Notes under the pieces: generated by a model
What the model was told of the DNA's origin: nothing
Seen by the model: only the letters and a program-made list of their open reading frames with translations
Databases searched by the model: none
NCBI GenBank assembly: GCA_000310025.1
Contig: FN649746.1
Location: 606,017 to 616,531, forward strand
Source of the DNA: Ectocarpus siliculosus
Lineage: Eukaryota; Sar; Phaeophyceae; Ectocarpales; Ectocarpaceae
Length of the DNA: 10,515 nucleotides
Direction: 5' to 3'
Part shown: piece after piece, positions 1-6,600 of the stretch
Layout of the letters: each line of letters opens with the position of its first letter
Numbering within the stretch: the first letter of the stretch is position 1
Position numbers and translations under genes: made by a program

Positions 1-380
1 TTGGGAAAAAAATTTTTCCCCGGGGGGGTCTCCCGGGGGGGTAGGCCCCCCAAAAGAAAATAAAAGAGGGCGCCCGAAAAGGGTCAAAGAAAGGCCCCAG
101 GGGTTTTTTTATGAAAGGTAGGCGCAAGGTGGGGACCCCCCCTTAAAGGGGGAAAAATCTCCCCAGGGGTGTGCAGAAGGTTCCCATTTTTTAATTTCCC
201 CCCACGTGTTTGGGGGGGGAAAAAGCGCCACGGGGGGGGCCGGGTGGGGGTTTTTTATGGGGCCCCAAAAGGGCCTTGGGGGGCCGCTCCCCCCCGGAAA
301 TATTTTTTAGGGCCCTCCGGGCCCCCCCCCCCCCCCCCCCCCCCCCCTCTTCCTGGGCATTTTTTTTATCCCTGGGGTGC
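1..380. other. Homopolymer-rich, probably low-quality contig-edge sequence
   Basis: Nearly every position belongs to a run of one base, for example ggggggg, cccccc, aaaaaaa, and a 26-base C tract at 322-347. This stuttering pattern is typical of the unreliable tail of a sequencing read. The two overlapping Gly/Pro-rich open frames that run through it (169-489 and 210-500) are products of the G and C runs and should not be annotated as genes. Confidence 0.7.
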
Positions 381-532
381 GAAGTTGTCGAGCTTTCTAA
401 GGCTTGCGAAAGGCGAAAACGTTTATTTTCTGTTCGTCTTTCACCTGTTCGGTCGGTCTGTCTCCATCCGGGTTTTGTCAGAAACCTGACTATTTTTTAA
501 CTCGACTTGTTTGGTGTGCTCTGTTTTCGCAG

Positions 533-604
533 GCACGGCGTGAATGTCCGACACCTCGGGAGAGTGCGCTATCTGCTGATGGAGCAGAACAAGCCCGAGA
601 ACGA
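533..604 (+). CDS. Exon 1 of the partial CLU-like gene (internal exon)
   Basis: The acceptor is ctgttttcgcag at 521-532 and the donor is GTGAGA at 605. The exon starts with the last base of a split codon and then reads HGVNVRHLGRVR followed by YLLMEQNKPEN, ending two bases into a Glu codon. The motif HG(I/V)N-R-LG is the hallmark of the CLU central region (compare GIN.RYLG in CLU proteins). The 985-odd bases that follow are an intron, since the frame resumes exactly with the missing third base at 1595. At least one exon must lie upstream, but 1-380 is too degraded to show it. Confidence 0.72.
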
Positions 605-3600
605 GTGAGAAAATACGACAAAAACATGGGAGTTACTACGATAGCCCAGTGGGGGTCCCCATATAAGGCGGTGGTAATGGGGCAGCTAATAATGACCGCC
701 TTCTTGGGACAGCCGTTGTATTCATTCAATGTGTAGAACAACGTTAGCTAATAATGACCGCCTTCTTGGGACAGCCGTTGTGTTCAATGTATAGAACAAC
801 GTTTTATCATCCGGTCTGTGCCAGCCGATTTCACCCGCGTTGTATAGGCCGACCGCCTTATATAGGCCGGCCGACCACCTTATGTGGGGACCCCTGCTGC
901 AAGCATGAAAGGGAGGAAACGCGTAGGTGTACCGTAGGCCGCATAAGATATCACACCCCCTGGATCGATGTTCGAAGCTCGATTTCTCGGCAAGAAGAGC
1001 AGTGACGGGGCCGAAAATGGCGGCATTGGAACCGTGTGGTCGAGAGATTTCCGACGACTTATCCTTTGGTGTCAGCATCCTCTTCGTCGTGGAGTAGTGA
1101 AGCTCTGAAAATCGTTCCAAGGGATGTGGTATCTTCCATCATGCAACGACCTACGGTAGTCGCGGGCGGTGAAACATGTTGACTGCCTGCTTGGATGGTT
1201 TCGTCATCGGCAAGGAAGGGGATGGGAGTTCGTTGGTGTACGAGGCGTTGTTCCTGGTGAAACGTGTGATATCTCACGATCAGCGAGAAGGAGAACGAGC
1301 ATCTTGTAGAACGTATACTTACAAAGAGAGACTGCCATTCGAGATAATACCACAGTCGAAAGGGATGTGTTGAAGTGTTTACAGCATGTTTCTATTCTGT
1401 CGGGTTTCTTCGTTGTGCCGGTTACACGACAACGCTCTCGCGGGCACTCTTGCTATTGTTGGTGTTCTTTCATCCATATACAATTGTACAACCGCCCCTT
1501 TGCTGTTTACTTACTGACGATGACGGTGCTTTGTTGTCGCGTGTGTGTCTGTTCCTTTGCCCGCCCGCCCCCCGCCAAAAACATTATCGGACAGGTTGCT
1601 GAAGGACATGATGCTGACGGAGATGATCGCGCGCACGCTGAAAAACATCCTTAGATGTTTTCAGCGAACGTGGATGAAGGCAGAGCGGTCCACGAGCGAG
1701 CAGGGCATGCGCATGCTTGGTGAGACGCCTCCCTGGGGGTTAAAACCTCCAGTTTCAATATAGGATGTAGTTTTATTAAAACTTGGCCACTAAACGTCAA
1801 TACTGTCTGTTGGGCTACACCCCACAGAGGGCTATGAAAACGATCCTCGGGGTAAGGGGTGTTTTAAACGTTACTGCTTTTTCCAAGTTTCTAATCGTTG
1901 GAAGTCTTGAGTATGCACAGGGCCCAGAAAATGTGGAACGGTACGTATGTAGCTTCCAAAGTTTTAGAAGGTTTCCAAATGTTTTGATTGCCTTCGAACT
2001 CGCTTCGCACAGTTCCTTAGTTTGGATGGAAACAGTTCCAAAACTTTGGGAAAACTCCTGATTGAGATTGGCGTGCTTTGTAGTGAACGACAGCGAGCAG
2101 TGGTGGAGGGAGAGAAATATCGTTGTTTGTACACGGCAGGTCTCCGCCCTTCATTCGAGGTCGAGTTATCAACAGTGAAGGGAAAGAGCTTGGGCGACGA
2201 ATGTAGTAGCCCTCAAGCCTAGGCCTAAGCCTAACCACCTTGTCTTCGTGTTAGGTGGAACAGATTTGTGTTTCCTCAACCCGGACGGAGCATGCCCTAC
2301 AGCCTATCCCTAAGCCTCCTGAGCCTAAGCCTCTTTGTCTTCGTGTTGGATGGAACAGATATGCGTTTCCTCAGCCTGAACGGAGTACATATGACCCCCA
2401 GCCTAACCCTAGGCCCCCTGAGCGTGAGCCTAAGACAAGCCTCCTGATTGTAAGCTTAGGCCTCCGGAGTCTAAGCGCAAGCCTAAGCCTACGCCTAACC
2501 CCCCTGTCTTCGTGCTGGATGAAACAGTGGTGAGGTTCCTAAACCTGGTGACCGGAGCCCACGTCAACTCCGCCACGTTCTGGAAGAAAAATGTAAGATG
2601 TAAGGGCACTGTCCATGCACAACAAAAACAATCTGTCCATTCACGTTTTGGGCGATAACTTTTTAAAGAAAAAGTTTGAAACGCGAAACAGCGATATTCG
2701 TGGTCGTCTCGTCGAGCTACGTCGATAGCTGCAGAGTTTTTTATTTCATTTTGGGAAAATGCAACATTTTTGGGCAAAATGATCCACTGAACCCCCCTAA
2801 ATCACCATGGTACGTGTATGGTCGGGGGCAGTTTTAGCCTAGGGATAGGAAAGCAAGATTCGGGGTCAGGGGGTGTGGTAGCTTAACGTAGCCTAGGCCC
2901 TCGTGCTTCTTCAAGGCCGGGACTGATGCAAAAATCGGAAGTCATGCGAGAGAGCTTGAGGGGACACAAACCACGCTTAGCGTCGTAGGCCCTATGGAGG
3001 AGAGTCAACACCGCCCACCATCAAGCGTCTGCTTGCTCTCGGTTGTTGCCGAGTTCGTGTTCCTTGGTGGGTAGGCATGCACGCGGCCTTGCGTTTTTTT
3101 TTTTTGTCTCACCTCACGCCCGATCGATTCCGATGCCGTGCCTCCTTTTTCATTCTCTTGTGTTGACGCGTGCTCGTCACAACCACCGTAAACACCAACA
3201 CAACCACCAAGGTGTTAACCGGGGTGCTGCAGAGGTTCGGGCTCGTGTCCCTCACGACGTCGGAGAGGAGAGACGTCCAGAAGATCAGCCGGAACCCGTG
3301 CGTCCTCCAGGACTGCGTCTTCAAGCTGACGGAGATGCAGGCGAGTTTTGATTGACCCGAGGTTGACAGGAGCCGCAAGTGTGTTCAACACTGCCTAACC
3401 AAAAACGCGCGCAGGTTATTGTTGGTGAAGGTAGACCATGTCACGGGCAGCAAGCAGCACGTAGGCAGTTCGATTGAGAAGTGGCAACGAGGATTCGAAC
3501 GTGTGAGAGTCGGTTGCCGTGGGAAGGCTTTGGACTTTTTTCTTGTGGTTGCCTTTGCAATGATCTTACAGCAGTGGGGGTCCCTGTTTAGTGCCGGTCT

Positions 3601-6600
3601 TTGCCCAGAAAATTCACCGGCACTATACCGGACCGGCACTAGTCAAAGTACTCACAATGGCTTGGAAATTCGGTGTGTTCCCAGTGCCGGGCATTGGCAT
3701 TATTCAACTGGCACTAAACAGGGACCACCTCTGTACCTGGTATGTTGCGTTTCGCCGAATCGGCGAGTTGTTGTTGGAAGAGCTTGTTTTTGGCCCCTAC
3801 ATCTCTGTAGAGACTCATGTCGAAGATGGCGTCTTTCTTCTGTACTGTAGATACCACCGCTGACTACTGCTGTAGTCATAAAGTTCGCCCTCCCGGTGTT
3901 CATGCATCGAAACCCCCGCCTGCTCAGTTCAACCAAAAATGAATGGCGTCTCACCGCGCTGGTGTTTGGTGCGCTGCTTAGGAGTACTTCGAAATCGATG
4001 TGCGCAACGCCTCGAACCCCTTTCGTAAAATCGAAGAAAAACCTTAAAAATACAGTGTGTATACCTGTAAGTACACGGCATAGGACGCACGGCATGGGGA
4101 ATTTCGGGAAATGTGGAATGGAATTTCATGACGGTGGAAGTACACCTTGTGTTGAAATCGTGCGGCTTGCTCACTGCCACGAGTCTTTGAAGTGTAATAA
4201 AGGGCGCCGGTCCAGCTTAGGTTTTGGCATCCCACACCTGTCGGTTGTTTCTTCGTTTTTTTTTTTCTTTTGCTGCACCTCGAGCCTATCTATCGCGTAC
4301 CTGGTAGCTTTTATGGCGACGAAGTTCATCCGAGGAGATGAGGGCTTTCACTATGGAGCTAGCTGCACGTAGCCTATATAGATCGAACGCGCCACCGCTT
4401 AAGCACCCAGCAGCTACGTGCTTCAGCCTCAACATATCCATAATCTAGGAGCTTGGCCGTACGAACAAGTGCTCAGTCCTTCACTGCAACCTATATAGTC
4501 GCCGTGGGGTACAGTACCCTATAAAGAGAATAAGAATCGAGCCTGGGCCAACGGTGGCGCGTACTGTACACGTGCAGCCGAATCAAGAAACACGCTCTAC
4601 ACCCTGGAGGATGCGGAGAGATGCCCCCCACTCCCCCCCAGCTCGACTTTCAAAGCTCGATTGCATCACGACCAAGATTGTCTGTACCGTACCGTATACC
4701 GTACCGTGGTATTCCGTGAGAGGCGGAAAGATGGCACCTCCCCCAGGCCGACTTTCAAAGCTCGATTGCTCCACAACCAAGGGGGTGCACAAAGAGCCCG
4801 ATACGTCTATGGAAAGCCCTCGACAAAGTGTTGCCAAATACATCGCTTTGGTGTTGGCACAATCTTGGTTGTGTAGCGATTGAGCTTCGAATATCGTAGG
4901 GGGGATGCCATTTCCCCGCCTCCTCAGGTACCCTCGCGAGCGGCAGATAAATACGAACAGTCGGAGGGAGGGAGGCTTTACTACATATGTACATGAGAGA
5001 CCAAACAGCCGTGTTTGTTCGCGCCCCTTGTGACCAACAAGCTTCGCGGTGCCCCTTGTTGACACGAACGAGCGCCTGACCGGCCCCATTATAGCCGTAT
5101 GTTTCTGTCTAGTCTGACTGTCTCCCTGTCCCCCTATTTCTCTGTCTCCGTCTCTCTGTCTCCCTATTTCTCTGTCTCCCTGTCTCTCTGTTTCTTTGTC
5201 TCCCTCTCTCTTTCTCTGTCTCTCTGTCTCTCTGTCTCTCTGTCTCCCTGTCTCCCTGTCTCCCTGTCTCTCTCTCTTTGTCTCTTTGTCTCTCTGTCTC
5301 TCTGTCTCTCTGTCTCTCTGTAGGGAGTGGAGCTAACGGAAGACGCCAAGGCCCACTTTTACGCCGATTCCCCGGTTGGCTTCGAGTTCATGGTCTCAGA
5401 CATCCACGAGATCAAACCCATCGTCAGAGTGAGAAGAAAGTTAAAGATCCGAATCGATCAAGCATAAGTTTTGTAGTGCATGCCATACCGTGGATTGTTG
5501 GTAGGTTGCCCACGTTTTTTTTTTTTATCTCCGGATTTATTTGTTTTGTCTCTGCGTTGTCAAGAACCAACGGTTTCTTGGTTGCCGAGAAAAACGGCTA
5601 TCGGGAGACCAATATGACGTCAAGCCCACTACAATCGACTCGTTTTTTACCAGATTGCGTTTTTTTACCAGATTGCTGTGTTTTTTTTGTTTTTTTTCCC
5701 TCAAGCGTGTCGATGTACCTTTGTCGGCTGGGCTTTTGCTGTTTTTTTTTTTCGACGGATTGGGGATCCTACCCGACAGAAGTGCTGAGGGCGCTGATTA
5801 AAAGTGATGAAAATCAGAAAGAGTTTTGGTCTTTTGTTCGTTGCAACAATTGTTGGAAAGAGCCAAGAACAACATTGGTCGGGAACAAAGTGCGGTTCGA
5901 CATCGTTGTTTGTGGCGCCTCAACTGTTTGCAAAATTGTTCCTGTTACATACAATATAGGACCCGCAATTAAGATCCTCTTACCGTAGGTTGCATAATTT
6001 ATCACACCAGGCCCGATTCTGAAAGCTCGATTTTCTCGGAAAAGCAGTGGCGGTGCCGAAAATGCGGCGTTGGAACCGATCTTGTACATTGTTTGACAAA
6101 TAATACTACTTGACTATCTCTGAACACTATATATCCGTACAACCCTGGCCTGTATCAGTACATGCACATCCTGGACTACGGCGGGGGCGTGATGCTGTCG
6201 ATGCAGGTGAGATTGTGTTTCCAAGCTGGCAGACTTGGTACGCAAAATTGAAAGAGGGTGCGCGTTAGGGTGTTTTCTTGGCCCGAGAACGCCTCGGCGT
6301 CTTTTTTTTGTTGCGCTTCGCCTGCTGAGGTCTTATGTGTTCGACTCGGGGGGGGCGGGGGGCGGGGGCGGGGGGGGGGGTGCTTGCTGTTGCTTGTTGA
6401 CGGGCACCAACACAGCTAATAGGACCAGGACAACAGCTAACCACGTTTTTATTACTTAGTACTGATGTTCAAGCTGTTGTCCCTTGCTTTTAGCGGTGTC
6501 GGGGATCCGCCGTGTTGTTGTTTTACTGTTGTTTCGGCTGCGGTAGTGTTTTTCACTGTTAGACTGAGGCGACCTGCTGAAGCTTTGATCTTCCTTCCCA

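Larger units (their letters stand above)
605..1594 (+). other. Intron 1 (990 bases)
   Basis: It is bounded by GTGAGA and ACAG and interrupts a Glu codon. It contains the MITE-like element at 647-899 and a copy of a dispersed repeat at 930-1034. I see nothing with support between 1035 and 1594; the short frames there show no family features. Confidence 0.7.
3341..5323 (+). other. Intron 4 (1983 bases), GC-AG type
   Basis: This intron runs from GCGAGT to TGTAG. It contains a MITE-like element (3572-3733), a direct/inverted repeat cluster (4610-4928) and a pyrimidine microsatellite (5100-5321). The open frames at 3419-3850, 3896-4372 and 4583-5089 (minus) have no recognised domain and cross the repeats, so I do not call them genes. 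Confidence 0.62.

Noticed and set aside
169-500. Two overlapping Gly/Pro-rich open frames
   Set aside because: They are produced by G and C runs in apparently low-quality sequence and have no domain features.
2211-2527. Telomeric repeat array
   Set aside because: GCCTAA units are interspersed and degenerate, mixed with exon-like copies, and do not form a continuous array.
3486-3505. ggattcgaac, resembling a tRNA T-loop (minus strand)
   Set aside because: The flanking bases do not form a T stem and no acceptor, D or anticodon arms can be drawn around it.
4583-5089. 168-codon minus-strand open frame
   Set aside because: It runs through direct and inverted copies of the foldback repeat and has no recognisable domain.
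5099-5349. Ser/Leu-rich plus-strand frame and Arg/Glu-rich minus-strand frame
   Set aside because: Both are translations of the CTGTCTCT microsatellite; a coiled-coil or membrane protein reading is a repeat artefact.
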